Part shown: in pieces, positions 1 to 12,410 of the stretch
How the letters are laid out: every line of letters starts with the position of its first letter
Position numbering within the stretch: the first letter of the stretch is position 1
Assembly: GCA_003008705.1 (NCBI GenBank)
Contig: PDUO01000003.1
Coordinates: forward strand, 497,891-561,890
Source of the DNA: Pezicula radicicola
Taxonomy: Eukaryota > Ascomycota > Leotiomycetes > Helotiales > Dermateaceae
Direction: 5' to 3'
DNA: 64,000 bases
Position numbers and translations under genes: made by a program
The notes under the pieces: model-generated
The model's database searches: none
Told to the model about the DNA's origin: nothing
The model's input: only the letters and a program-made list of their open reading frames with translations

Positions 1-31
1 CGAGGAGGCTATATTTTTCTTCTTCAACATC

Positions 32-1596
32 ATGGCTGTCCTTGATGCTGTTCAAAACCTTGGGTATGGGAATTTGAGTGTCTTAGCGACTCTTACAATT
101 ATCTCTACAGGGTTGGTATAATACAGAGACTCCTTTTAATCTTTGCTTTCCCTAACTGAAATGATATAGACTCTTGTATACTGCTGTTATGTCGTTATAT
201 ATCGACTATATTTCCATCCACTAGCCCACTTCCCAGGCCCTCTACTCTGTCGAATATCGCCAGCAAGTCCAATCCAATCCATTCCATTCCCTTCTCCCAT
301 TCCCTTCCCACAACCCACAACCCACAACCCACCAAGCCCAACCTCCTAACAAAACCCAACCCCCAGCTCCCAACAACCATCCACCTCCTCCGAGGCCGCC
401 TCCCCTTCTACATAAAATCCCTCCACGACATCTACGGTCCAACAATCCGTATCTCCCCAACAGAACTATCCTTCACAACTCCCACAGCCTGGAAAGACAT
501 CTACGGATCACGACCCGGTCACAAAAACTTCCATAAAGATCCCATTCACGTAGGATCAATACAATCACTCCCCGGAGTATCAACTATAACAATGGCAAAT
601 GATACCGATCATGCACGACAAAGAAGAGCTCTATGACATGCTTTTTCTACAAAGGCTTTGTTGGAACAGGAAGGCATTGTTAGGAGTTATGTAGATATCT
701 TTTCAGGGAAGATAAGAGAATTTGCTGAATTAGGAGATGTAGTTGATTTAGTAGAGTGGTTTGCTTTTACTACCTTTGATATCATTGGACATATGGCATT
801 AGGAGAACCTTTTAATTGTTTGATTAATGGTAAGTTCTTCTTCCATCATTAATTTCCATAATCTTCTATTTTCGAGATTTTTAAATTTGACTTTTGACTG
901 TTGCATAGAGGATTTTAGATTCTGGGTTCCTATGATTAGTAGTTCTATTACGGCTGGAGCTTTCGAACAAGCTACGAGGAGATTAGCTACTGCTGATACC
1001 TGGCTACAGAAACAACTTCTTCGATTGATTCCGAAATCGATCGCTTCTACTAGGAGACATCATTTAGAATACAGTAGGGAAAAGATTATGAAGTGAGCCC
1101 TTGCTCCTCCTCCTCCTTCTCCTCCTTTTTAGAACAAGATATTTTTTACCTATTCTTTTTTAGAGGGTCTAACAAACCAAAAAAATAACAGACGTCTCTC
1201 ACAACCCCAAAACCAACAAAAAGATTTCATCCACTACCTACAAAAACAACAAGAAGCAGGTTCCATACTCCTCGATGAATTAATAGTAAACGGAGCACTC
1301 TTCATAATAGCCGGAACCGAAACAACAGCTGGATTCCTAGCTGGTCTCTTCAATCAACTCCTTCGTAATCGACATGTCCTAAATCAATTGACAACAGAAA
1401 TAAGAACTGCTTTTCGAAATGATGAAGATATTAGGTTTGAGGAGTTGGTTAAGTTACCGTATTTGACGGCTGTTATTGAGGAAGGATTGAGGATTTTTCC
1501 TTCGGCTCCGATTGGGTTTACTAGGACTGTTCCGGTTGGGGGGGATACTGTTGATGGTGTTTTTGTTCCTGAAGGTGTAAGTTTGTGTCAAATTCT

Positions 1597-1636
<40 letters not shown>

Positions 1637-2110
1637 GTGAATTTGTTGATAGATGCTGATTTGAGATATGATACTATAGACTACTGTATCAGTAACGATG
1701 TGGGCTTCAACACATAGTGAGCGAAATTTCAAGGATCCGTATAAATTTATTCCGGAGAGATGGATGGATAAGGAAAATTCGACGGATGAATTTGGTGCTA
1801 GTAATGCTTTCTCTTTGGGTCCTAGAGGTTGTATTGGACGGAAGTAAGTTTTCTTACTGTTTCCAGTTTCCCCTAACCTTTTTCCTGTAGCGACTAATAG
1901 CAAGTTTTGATTTTTAGTCTTTCGTATATGGAGATGAGACTTATTATTGGGAAGCTATTGTGGCATAACGATGTTTATTTCGCTGGTCCTAATGAGCCGT
2001 GGAATCCTGATGGTGATCATAAGAATATGAAGGTTTATACGAATTGGATTAAGCCGGGGTTATTTGTTAAGCTGGTTCCGAGGAAGTTTGGCGGTGCAAA
2101 TGAGGATTAA
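32..2110 (+). pseudogene. Cytochrome P450 monooxygenase with one in-frame stop
   Basis: Seven exons join to 521 codons: 32-115, 170-262, 367-829, 909-1092, 1192-1576, 1680-1843 and 1918-2110. An N-terminal hydrophobic anchor leads into HPLAHFPGP. The I-helix motif AGTETTAG lies near residue 314, ExxR as EEGLR near 370, PERW follows, and the heme loop FSLGPRGCIG puts the ligand Cys near residue 454. All P450 landmarks are therefore present and length is normal for the family. It is a membrane-bound heme oxygenase of a fungal secondary-metabolism or detoxification type; substrate unknown. Codon 149 (634-636) is TGA inside RRAL-stop-HAFSTKAL, where relatives usually have Ser. No GT donor nearby would let splicing remove it. 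Intron 2 (263-366) starts GCAAGT instead of GT, with a CTAAC branch site. Intron 5 holds an AG microsatellite. A recent pseudogene, a sequence error or recoding are all possible. Confidence 0.85.
1601..1632. repeat. (AG)16 microsatellite inside P450 intron 5
   Basis: An uninterrupted AG dinucleotide run lies inside the 1577-1679 intron of the P450 gene. It disturbs neither splice site (GTAAGT donor; CTATAG acceptor). Confidence 0.95.
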
Positions 2111-2575
2111 ATGATTCTACTTATGTATGTAATATTTGTCCAAGAAAATTTCGCTGCTTATTCTAGAGTATTTGTAACAGCCTGGTGTATCTGTGATATC
2201 CCACTCTATTACCCAACCGCAATCTAAAAGCTACAGTGCATTTAAGGAACGTCTTCCTTACGTCGAGTATACTAGCAGTCCATAGAGACTACAGATCGAG
2301 AACGAAAACGTTACGCCAAGCCAATTAAGCCCTACCCTTGACAATCGATTACACTGTCACCAGCTACTAGTATCATCAAGATGTGATCTCCAATTTGGAA
2401 GCCACTAAAGGAAAATGATATCTAGTTGCAGGCAAAAAAAATCTCATAATATGCCACGAGCTCCTCCCCAAGACAGGACATAAAATAGACTTAAAAGATC
2501 GCACCAGAAACATACCTTAAACAGTTGCATCATCTCAAGTCCTAAGTCCCACAACCTATAATTTGACTCTTCAGA
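2111..2575. other. Intergenic, nothing recognised
   Basis: Spacer between the P450 stop and the VOC gene start. I see no coding structure, repeat or RNA gene. It should hold the promoter of the downstream gene. Confidence 0.6.
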
Positions 2576-3157
2576 ATGCCACCAGTAAGCAAGTCAGTGA
2601 CTGGAGAGTTATAGAAACATCAACTCACAACACACATGCGTATCTAGGCGGTAACCAAAAGCACCTACCATCACGTCCTAAATCACGTAGCAATCTCCGT
2701 TCCAAATTGCGACTTGGCAGTAAAATGGTACTGCGAGGTTCTCGGTTTCCGAAACCTACGATCTATACGACGTACCAAACGAGAAACCACACCAGCTGTA
2801 CCCATTTTCAGGATCTACGACGGCGCATTACAAGGAGTAAAGACAGCATAGCTCAGCACAGGAAATTCAGTTGGTTTCGAGATTTTCGAGTTTATTGATC
2901 CCAAGTATAGAGGTTCTGTGAAGCCGAGAGAGGATGGAGGATTTGAGTATTTGAATGGAGGGTTCTTTCATATTGCGATTACGGCGCCGGATCCAGAGGG
3001 GTTGTGTGAGAAGGTTGTAGAGGCTGGCGGGAAGACGATCGGAGAGACAGTTGAGTTGTCTGATGGTGAAGTGTCGCTTTATTTGCAGGATCCTTGGGGG
3101 AGTGTTATTGAGGTGTTGAGTTGTAGTTTTGAGCAGTTGATGGCTAATAGGGGTTGA
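2576..3157 (+). pseudogene. VOC/glyoxalase-fold protein with one in-frame stop
   Basis: Two exons, 2576-2584 (Met-Pro-Pro) and 2648-3157, separated by a 63-nt GTAAGC...CTAG intron, give a 172-codon reading. The protein has the vicinal oxygen chelate fold pattern: LNHVAISVPNCDLAVKWYCE at the start, then GFEIFEFIDPK, FFHIAITAPDPEGLCEKV and a C-terminal LYLQDPWGSVIEVLS. This matches the fungal lactoylglutathione lyase/bleomycin-resistance-like group of small metal enzymes; the substrate is unknown. Codon TAG at 2849-2851 interrupts VKTA-stop-LSTGNSVGFE, while the frame is open on both sides to the normal end. The preceding P450 gene has the same kind of single lesion. An error, a young pseudogene, read-through or editing of UAG would each explain it. 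Confidence 0.75.
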
Positions 3158-4949
3158 GTTTGGGGATTCTAGATGTTGCACTGTAGATCAGGAAAACTTC
3201 AACCCGGATTTGGCCACCCGTTGTCTTCCACGTGAAATATGCGATGCTGGCGGGAACGCAAAAATACTTGTACACAAGAAGAAAAGTGAGGAAAAAGTCA
3301 CAGAGTTAGCTAATGCAAGAAAGATCTAGAAACGGTCTCTAAACTGTAGAACTTCTTGTTGCGCAAGAGCATACGCCCTAATAGCAGATGTCTCCAATGG
3401 CCTATTTCAAGTGGTAGCGATGACACTTACGGCTGATTGTGGAAGTGCTATCGCAGAATTCGGACGTTCTTAAGAGGACAACCAGATGATGGAAGCATCA
3501 AGATCGACCGAAAAGTAAGGGAAACTTGACGGAGCAGTGTCCTTGGCTGAAATAAACTCGATTGAGTTGTGAATTTCAATGACGAGGATTGGAAGTAACG
3601 TTGATTGATTTGAACGGAGCCATGTGATACTGCACGACAGCTCAGTTGCAGAAGATGAATATGAAAGCAGAAATTATGAATGCGGCCAGTGTTCAGGGCG
3701 AGGCGATACTGAGTGAGTGAAGAATGCTGCGTATGTTTCTAGGGGTATGAATTTGTGAGGATAGTCGAAAAGAAGGTTCGAGATGGGAAGATGGTTGCAT
3801 CGTTCTCTAAGCTACTCTCTTTACACGCTTTGTTTTGCGAATTCTGGAAACTGACCAGATATAGCGAGTTGAGGATGCACAGCACATCCATAGCATTCGG
3901 AGCTATTCAGCACGCCTCAGTGGCGATGGCGGGGGCCGAGGATGCTACTGATAAGCTGATGTTGTGGTGGTCGCACTTGAGACACACATTGAGCCTCACC
4001 TCACACCACCCGACTTGGATCTGGTGGATTGGTTGATGATACATACCTACATACCGAGACACCTAGATACGTACCGTGTTGTGAATGCGTCAGATATGGT
4101 CTGTTGCCTTGTGAATGGTATATGTACAGTACAGTACAGTAGATCTGATATGGCATGATACTCTATCAGGCCTGTCAGGTTCAGGTCCGCGTTGATGGCG
4201 GCCCGGTCCGAGTGCATTAATGGTTGGGATGAGTTGTTGAGGAGGTGTCAAAGGTGTCAAGGTGTTAGTTAACGAAGAGCATCATATCTATCTTCGTACT
4301 TCGTTCGGTCTCGGCCAATACTGGCCACCGTTCTTCCCCCCCCCCCCTGTCGGAGAATTCAGGACTCTCCGCATACTTCGCACCCTTTCGCGCTCTTCCC
4401 ACTGCAGATCCATCACATGTCAGACGCCAGGCCCTGTATTCTAACCACTGGGAGCATCGCCAATTTCACATTTATGCAGCCTCCTTCCGTCTCTCTGCAG
4501 CTGATTATTAGCTCCCCGCTTTCTGCTTAGCTAGTATTATTATTATCCTCTTCTCCTCCTTTGGTCTGGTCTTGTCTTCTCTTCTGCTTGTTCTTGACTC
4601 ATATACCATATATACTTCTTTCTTCTTATTAAACTGTGCTTTGGCTGTTGTGGCAAGGAAAGACCGTACACATTGAAACCTTGTTGAGATTCTTAACGAG
4701 CTTACAATTACATTGCATCGCATACGAAGGCCTACGATACCTACCTAGACATCTCTCTATTCTCACAAGATTGATACAGCGAAATAACAGCATTAAACAC
4801 ACCTGCCGACCTTCTCATCCTGCTTCGACATCTTCTTAGAGCATTATAACCTTTGCGGGACTAAGAGACGTCTCAGCGACAACGACGTGCAAACTAGAAA
4901 CATCTTTCAGTCGAATCCACACAAGGCTCGGCCCAAGGCACACGACAGA
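3158..4949. other. Intergenic and 5' leader of INSIG gene
   Basis: I see no convincing gene. The stretch contains a run of ten C (about 4327-4336), a short CAGTA iteration near 4127-4140 and a tRNA-like fragment on the minus strand (about 4411-4461). The last few hundred bases, pyrimidine-rich and free of a good ORF, are probably the leader of the INSIG gene. Confidence 0.5.
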
Positions 4950-6122
4950 ATGGCATCGAACAGCCCTCCAATTCTACGACCAACTCCTCATCGACCTTTT
5001 GAACACCATGACCGGTCTTCGTTGCCGCCAAGCCCCCTTCTCGATGTCAATTCCAACGATCCCGAGACACCTTCAACGTCCATCAGCAGGTCCCATTCGA
5101 TTCTCAACCTAACCTCGTCCACTCTTCTGGGAATATACTCACCCACGGGCTACAATGCCGACCGAGACGAACTGGCTACGCCTTGGGGCACAGGGACAGA
5201 GACACCTGCGAGCAGACCGCAAACACATCGAAGACCATCTTGTGTTCCTCCTGCAGAATCAACACCAACTGTAATACTCACCTTGGTGATACGAACGACA
5301 CTGCTGTTTTGTATGGGCACATTATATGGGCTACTTGTTCGACATCTGCACGACGACCGTCAATTGGCACCTTTTCAAGTCGAAGGTATTTTGAAACCCA
5401 GTTATGACTGGAGGTACTTGGTATTTTGGGGTGTGGCAGGCGTTGCATTAGGCAGTTTGTTGCCGTGGGTTGATACAAAATGGGAGGACAATACCGAAGA
5501 TAACAATATTGCTACGGCAAGAGATAATATGAGACTTCAGAGCGGCTCGGCCGTGGAGGACGATACGGACAGTTATACGGGTTTAATTGGCGCTGACTGG
5601 ACACCCGTGGTACGAAGCGTGGGTGCTTTCATGGGTATTGCTTTTGCAATTGTAAGGATTTCTATAATTTAACGCTGGGCTGATGGCTAACTCTTATAGC
5701 GCAAACTACCCTGGGCATCAACACTGCAAGCATCCTTGACCCTCGCCATGGTCAACCCAGTACTCTGGTACTTGGTTGATCGCTCCTTTACTGGGTTGTT
5801 TCTCAGTATGGGTGTCGGCGCTACAGGTACAGCAATTATGCTGGTAGCCAATCCAGATATGTTACCCAGCCCAGCCTCTCCATCCCGAAATGCAACAATC
5901 ACCAGTTCTTTTATCGGAAACGGCGTGGAGAATTACGTCAGTAAAGAGACCATAGAAGGTGGCATTTGGATTTTGAGCGTGTTATTCTGTAGCTGTGTCT
6001 GCTTTGGAAATATCGGCAGGAGGCTGGCGTTAAATAAGAGTATGGAACAAGTGGCCGTGAGTAGGAGATTCTCTGTACGGAGGCAATCGAGGGAGTCAGG
6101 TCCTTGTTTTGGAAAGCATTAG
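4950..6122 (+). CDS. INSIG-domain ER membrane protein (sterol regulation)
   Basis: Two exons, 4950-5651 and 5700-6122, flank a 48-nt GTAAGG...TATAG intron with a GGCTAAC branch site; 374 aa. The start is the ATG in ACAGAATGGC; the open frame upstream has no better ATG. The N-terminal third is Ser/Pro-rich and probably cytosolic. About six hydrophobic segments follow, beginning with TVILTLVIRTTLLFCMGTLY. RKLPWASTLQ, NPVLWYLVDRS and GIWILSVLFCSCVCFGNIGR are hallmark blocks of INSIG/Nsg proteins. In animals and yeasts INSIG proteins hold the SREBP-SCAP complex or HMG-CoA reductase in the ER according to sterol level; a role in the ergosterol pathway is inferred here. An acidic loop lies between the second and third membrane spans. 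Length is normal for filamentous fungi. Confidence 0.9.
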
Positions 6123-7299
6123 CGGGCGTTTAGCAAAAATCTGGATATAAGGACACGGCATCTGTAGGACTTGGGCAAAGGCTGGTATTGGGTATGGGTC
6201 CTGTGGGGAAGCAGGCGTTGCAAATCGAAAATCTTCACTTTATGCATGAGCTGGAGGCAGAGCAAACCTAATGGTAATCTAGATTGGTATGAAATCTCCT
6301 TTATTCCCCTTCTCTTGTCGCAATATTGTCTCTTGAGATTATGACTCTCAAGGTATGGAGGCCACCAAACCCTCTGAATCCGGCCATATCATGCTATTCA
6401 TGGCGTGCATGGTGCTTAAAGACCTGTTGCTTTCACTCTGCGAGTCAGGACCATAAAAAATCCAGCACAGTTCACCACCACACCAAGAGAAGCAGGTGTG
6501 TGTCATGTGAAGGATAGGATGTACTGTACGAGATAGTACTTGAAATAATGAACCACTAAGCGAGGGAGATATAAGATTCCACGATGTGCACTTTCAATCT
6601 CAATTACTTAATGACTCGAGATGAAAGTCTTTGAATAATGTCATCTATCCTCTGGCGACCGGAACGATCCAAACTGAAGAAATCCAAGTTCGCTGCTGAA
6701 TTTACAGTGAATAAAATTTGACCACTCACTGCCAGTGAATATTATTTCCAAGATGAGGTTATTTCAATGTTGATGCACAATAACGCCGTCGAGTACCTAC
6801 TTCGCACCATTATCGTATCGTCAAAGATGATCGATCTGAATCGTGTCCCAATGAAGCTAGCCAGCTGGTCTGGTGGCCTCTCTCGCCTCCACTTTCTACA
6901 GAGGTGTCACGTTTGTTTAGTCCTCGACCACCAAATGCCAAAACTCGCTGTGCATCCTTCAGATATTCCCATCTAGAAACCCCCGAATCCTGTATGATCC
7001 GTAGATGAATAAATGTAGAATGGCGTTTTCCCTAGATACGCTATTAAAAACTGTAGAATTAGATCTGGGCCGCCTCTCGTTCGCTTAATTCTGCCTATCT
7101 AATGTGTCGTACTCGTGAAAACACCCTCTAAAGTGCATATCGTGGAATCAGGAGCGCAGCGACGAGAAAAAGAATCAATCACCACGCCCCAACCTACGAC
7201 TTTTCATCAAAAAATACCGCCGCAGTCATCTCTATTGACCCCATTAAGATTGATCTCGACTCCGTTTTCTCGAAAAACGGATGTCGCGATCGCTTTATT
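6123..7299. other. Intergenic, no gene seen
   Basis: About 1.2 kb between INSIG and EAF1, both on the plus strand. Only short random ORFs appear. It should carry the INSIG 3' end and the EAF1 promoter. No repeat recognised. Confidence 0.6.
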
Positions 7300-10200
7300 A
7301 TGAGTGAGGTCCTGCCAGCCGACCGCTCACGGCTTTTACGATCAAAACAGGCCGAGTCAAGGTCAGTCAATTACGTTCTTTGCATGCCATTGAAGCGCAG
7401 AGGAAGGCGCATCGATTCATGTATCAAACAGTATGCTGATAATATGTAGTCGAATTGTTACGTCGCGTAAGAGGAAGCTTCGCGAGTTCTTCGCGGTTTG
7501 CGACAACTCGGAACCAATACCTACTATTGACCTCGCCGATATCGATGTGCAACCCACAACCGACGCCGAGAAGGAGTTCCTCGATGCTTGCGATATCTCA
7601 CAGTATGTTACATTAAATTATTCTATCGCCATTTGGGGCTCTAAATGCGCCTGCGCGCTTTTTAGGTGGGGTTATTCTGACATATGTCATAGAAATCGAC
7701 TGTTCGACGAAGCCAAACTCCCAGCACGTCGAAATCTGCGATCTAACTCCTCGAAGCAACAATCTCCTTCCCGAATCGTGAGCCCTGAGCCCCGAGTCTT
7801 GGATACGTCGCGAAAAGTCACTAAATGTAAGGGCAAGGATGCGTCAAAAAAGAGCAGAGCTACGAGTCCGGTCTCGAAGATTGATGAACAATTAAAGGTT
7901 GGTCTCACTAATAGCAAAGATTTGGAAGAAGGTTCTGCCAATGGAACACCTATGCAACGATCATCTTCGAAGGGCTCCCAGACAGACTTACCAGCAGAGT
8001 CTGCGGCTGTCTTGAACGAAATAGTTAAGGAGACTTTTGAGAATGAGGCAGAGAAGCAGCCCTCTCCAGCCGATACGCCCGTTCCCACAGGTGTTCTTGA
8101 GAGTGTAAAGATTGTGACCAAGGTTGAAAGTCCACCAGGTAGCCCAGGAGTTGATCCAAGAAAAGCTGCACCCATATCCGAGGAGGACGTAGGCGAAGTA
8201 CCAGAACCTCCCATCGATGGACAATTAACTGGCGATAACCATCATCAAGCTGCGACAATTCATTTACCTCCTAAGGAAGTTCAAGAACAACAGCTGCGCG
8301 ACCTGAAATCGGATAAAACTGCACGCGAACAACAAAAAGAACAACCTGGGAAACTATCTATCAATCTACCCTCACGCGATGGTGGAAGAGGTGCGGATGC
8401 TTTGTCTTCTCCAGGTTCTACGTCTCATTCTGCAACGACACCGGCATATCATGAAGCCTCAACTGATACAAGTCCAGACAATGAGAATCATCAATATGAG
8501 GCCGACAGATTGGACGACAAGGACGACAAGGACGAAATTCCAGAAACACCTTCGGAAATGAGACCTATTCCCGAAGAGATAGCTGAGAAAGAGGAACATG
8601 ACAGAGTATGTGAAACTCAGCCTGATGCTTCAGATGCGGTGGACCTACTCAGAAGCAGTCCTGCTGCTGTTGACGCCCAGATACGCTCAGAAGAGCAAGC
8701 CGCAGTTAATTCTACAGAAGATGCTCAAGATGTGCAAATGCAAGATGCAGCTGTTGTGGAAGCAGAGGAATCAGCTGGGCTTACGAAAGAGGCTGGGGAC
8801 GTGGTCGAAGACGTTGTTGAAGATGCAGATGAAATTGCCACAGTGCCCACGCCAGCAGAGGAACCTGCTCCAGTTTCTCAAATTAAGGAGAAACAGCTCG
8901 AGGTCGCCGATTCCGAGGATGGACAAACACCCATTGATACAATGGATGTCGACGTTACTACTGTTAAGGATTCGTTCGAGACTAACCCCTCCACTGCTAG
9001 TGCTCCAGCAACGAGTCCTGCTGCACATGCAGTGGAAGCGACTGAAAAGTCAGCGGAGACTCCCAAAGAACCATCTCCACCACCTCCTGCTCCCCCAACA
9101 CCCCAGAGGACGCCCTCCGCCTCAGCAGTACAACCACCACCTTTAGAACGGATGACCACCAGAGTTGCCTCTGGAGCCATCAGACACAAATCTGTCTCCG
9201 AGATCATAGGCGAAAGAGCTCTGGGTGAGAGTCCTCGGCCAAACACAGGTTCGGGTTCGGAGCGTAGTACTGCTACGAAAGGGGCTACAGATTCTGCATC
9301 CGCACCACCTGGCAATTCCCCTTCAAGGAGCGCTACCCCTGTAACCCCAGGCCGCGCCCGTGGCATGGCTGAACGTACCAAGGAGAGGGAACGAAGCAAG
9401 CTCTCGACTGTAGTCTTTCCGAAGAAGTCTCGAAAAGCAAAATCTGATGATCTGGTCGTGAGGGTGAACGGCAATTGGGAACTCCCGTCTGGGTCTGACG
9501 ACTACTTTCTGCCAATGCACCAAGCTAGGCCAGATGTCAAGACGATCCAGCCCACGGAACAATTGTTATCAACTGCACATAAGACAGTCACAACCTCAAA
9601 TATGTTCTTACCACATATGGAGGGTCAGATTGTACGTGTTCTAGGTCGTATTAAGGAACTACAGGCCCAGCATAAATGGTCATTACGACAACCTAAACGT
9701 TCGCGAGAACCTAATCGACCTGGCTCCCACTGGGATGTTTTACTCCAAGAAATGAAATGGATGAGGACGGACTTTCGAGAAGAGCGAAAGTGGAAGATGG
9801 TCGTGGCCAAAAACCTAGCTACCGACTGTGCTGAATGGAAGGAAGCTAGTCCGGAGGATCAAAAACTGCTTCAAGTCAACGCAAAGTCGCCAAGTCTACC
9901 ACCCAGGAAGACGATAATTGATGGAGTTTTGCAGACCATAGGGGCCAACGTAGGAAATTCTGAGGATGCAGAGATGGCTGATGTGGCATCTAGTCAGGCT
10001 CACCCAACACCGGACCTTGTTGCATCGGGTATGGATTCGGACTCCGTCATGGAAGACTTGGATGAAGAGCCACGTCTAGACCTTTTGCAGACTATTGCCC
10101 CTACAGCTATATTTGGTCTCCAAGATGACGATGTTGTGTTTGGCCTGAGAAGATCACCTGGTTCAGATAAACTACTAGAAGAATTGCCGATGTACAGTGC

Positions 10201-12410
10201 GCCATTAACTGTACCGACAGGTCGACCAAGTTTGGAGGAGGGGGATTTCGATCCTGATGCAGCTTGGCGACTCCCGATTTTACCTCTGAGTAAGTTCGTT
10301 GAGGGTCGAATGGAGCTAAAGAACAACGGACCACCCCGGAAGACAAGTCGATTTGACTACGAAGACGAATCTGACGATGAAGACTCGGAGACTTTTGGCC
10401 AACCACCCACAAAGAGAGTCATATTGACACCAGAATTGACTTGTGTGGCTCTCTTTAACCCGGAATACAGACACATTCGGGACCGCATTCATGCTGGACA
10501 TCAATTCCGACCACCCACTGAATTCCCCATGCCTAACCAAAGCTTTTTTGAGTGTCGAACGGCTTCTCAATGGACTCCTGCAGAAGACGACGAGCTTAAA
10601 ACACTCGTAAGAGAATATACCTACAACTGGTCACTAATCTCAAGTGTGTTGACAAGCAAGTCCATGTATTCCTCTGGCGCAGAGCGACGTACACCGTGGG
10701 AATGCTTTGAGCGGTGGATTTCCCTGGAAGGCCTACCTTCGGACATGCAGAAAACCCATTACTTCAAACAGTATAACAACCGAATGGAATTAGCGCAGCG
10801 AGCTCTCCTCGAGCAAGCAGCGATGCAACCTCCACAGCCAAATGCCAATGGAGTTGTTACGCCTGCTAGACGTAGACACACGACGAGTATTTCTGTGCCA
10901 CGTAGGAGAAACCAAAAGCACTTGACACTGGTTGACGCAATGAGAAAGCAGGCAAAGAAGCGTGAGACAACTGTACAAAAGCAGCAACATGCTGCTAGCT
11001 TGGCGGCAATGAGAAAGGCGAACGAGGTGCCGCAACCTCGCGCTCCCGCTCATACACCTCAGGACTTCAGCCGTCTAAAGCATGAGCGTGAGGTTCAGAT
11101 GCAGGAACGATTGCACCGGTACCAACAGCAGCAGGACGCGGTTCGAAGAGTAAATTAGCCCATTCCTCGCGCATTGTTTCGTTATAACTTTATTGTTTTT
11201 ATGCGTTCTGTTTTTTCCCTTTTTTCCCCCTTGCATTATATCAGGCTTCATGCTAACTCCCCTACAGCAAGCCATGGCAGCGAGGAACCCCCAGATGCCG
11301 CAGCCAGGTGGAGCCCCCCAGCAGGTCAATCGAGGTCCAATCCCCCCTAATGGACCCAATGGACCCAATGGACAGCCAATTCCAATTCCAAATCCTAACC
11401 AGCTTGCAGTACCTGGCCAAAACAGACCTCGCATACCCATGGCACCCAATCCAATGGCTCAGCCTATGCAAAATGGTCTCCAAGTTCCCCAGATGCCCCA
11501 AATGCCCATGAGTGGTGTTCCTCAAGCTCAGATGCAAGCAATTGGACGCCTTCCAGTCCCTAACCCGCAACTTGATATCAACCAGATTAGCCAAGCTCGA
11601 CGAATCGCTGAACAACAACGCCAAGCTGTTCAAATGCAACAGCAAGGCCAACAACACCCAGGACAACCGAACCAAACCCACAACTCACCTCCAAACATGC
11701 GGCAAGCGAATATGAACAGCATGCCACAACAGCCCTACCCCAACATGATGCCACCCTTTCCCCAGAATCCACATGCTGTCGGTACTCCTCCCCCGAATGG
11801 TCAAGGCGTACATACTCCAGGGTCCGCAGGCTCCCCACGAATGGGCTATCCGGTTCCTCAAATGTTACCTCATGGGGGAAACACACAAAACCATTCGACC
11901 ATGGAAGCTCAGATACGTCAAAAATTCCCTAATATCACTCAAGATCAAGTCACAACCATGATTCGCGAAAATGTAAAGCAAATGCAGTCCAATCATCAAC
12001 GGCAGCTTTCTCAGTCTGCAATGGCTGCAGCGGCAGGCGGTGGAAATGTGAATGGTGGAAATGGCAACGGGAATGGAAATGGAGGACATCAGACAGTGCC
12101 AAATGGATTGCAGAGTAACCCGCAAATGTATGCACAAATGTTGAGGGAGCAGCAGAGAATGCAACAGCAACAAGCTTTGCAAGCTCCAGGAAATGGGTCA
12201 CCTGTCCAGCAGCAGCAACCGCAACCACAGCAACAGAATCAACCAAACCAACAAAATCAACAAACTCAACAAACTCAACAAACCCAACAGCAACAGCAGG
12301 TTCCACGATCCGGTAGTGCGGGCTCAAATGGTGGAAATGGAGGAGCATCGATTGGAGCAAATGGAAACGGACAGTCCGGGAATGGTACAAATGGGAACGT
12401 GGGGAAGTAG
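7300..12410 (+). CDS. EAF1: NuA4 histone acetyltransferase subunit EAF1/Vid21
   Basis: Four exons (7300-7361, 7450-7602, 7693-11149, 11268-12410) give 1604 aa. The short first exon encodes MSEVLPADRSRLL, and exon 2 supplies the conserved SRKRKLREFFAV block. A long acidic, Ser/Pro-rich low-complexity region leads to an HSA domain (about residues 740-805, GSHWDVLLQEMKWMRTDFRE), which in this family binds actin-related proteins. A SANT/Myb domain follows (about 1030-1087, ASQWTPAEDDELKTLVREYT). The last 380 residues are Gln/Asn/Pro-rich. EAF1 is the scaffold of the nuclear NuA4 acetyltransferase complex. Order and length fit the fungal family. The 90-nt second intron has no stop and keeps frame, so retention would add 30 residues. 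The 3' intron (11150-11267) has a GCTAAC branch site. Confidence 0.93.

Noticed and set aside
4411..4461. tRNA-like fragment on the minus strand (GCTCCCAGTGGTTAGAATAC resembles a D-arm/A box)
   Set aside because: The anticodon stem does not pair and no T-arm/B box follows; at most a tRNA-derived remnant.
7687..8258. Overlapping minus-strand ORFs inside EAF1
   Set aside because: Antisense shadows of a conserved coding exon with low-complexity translations.
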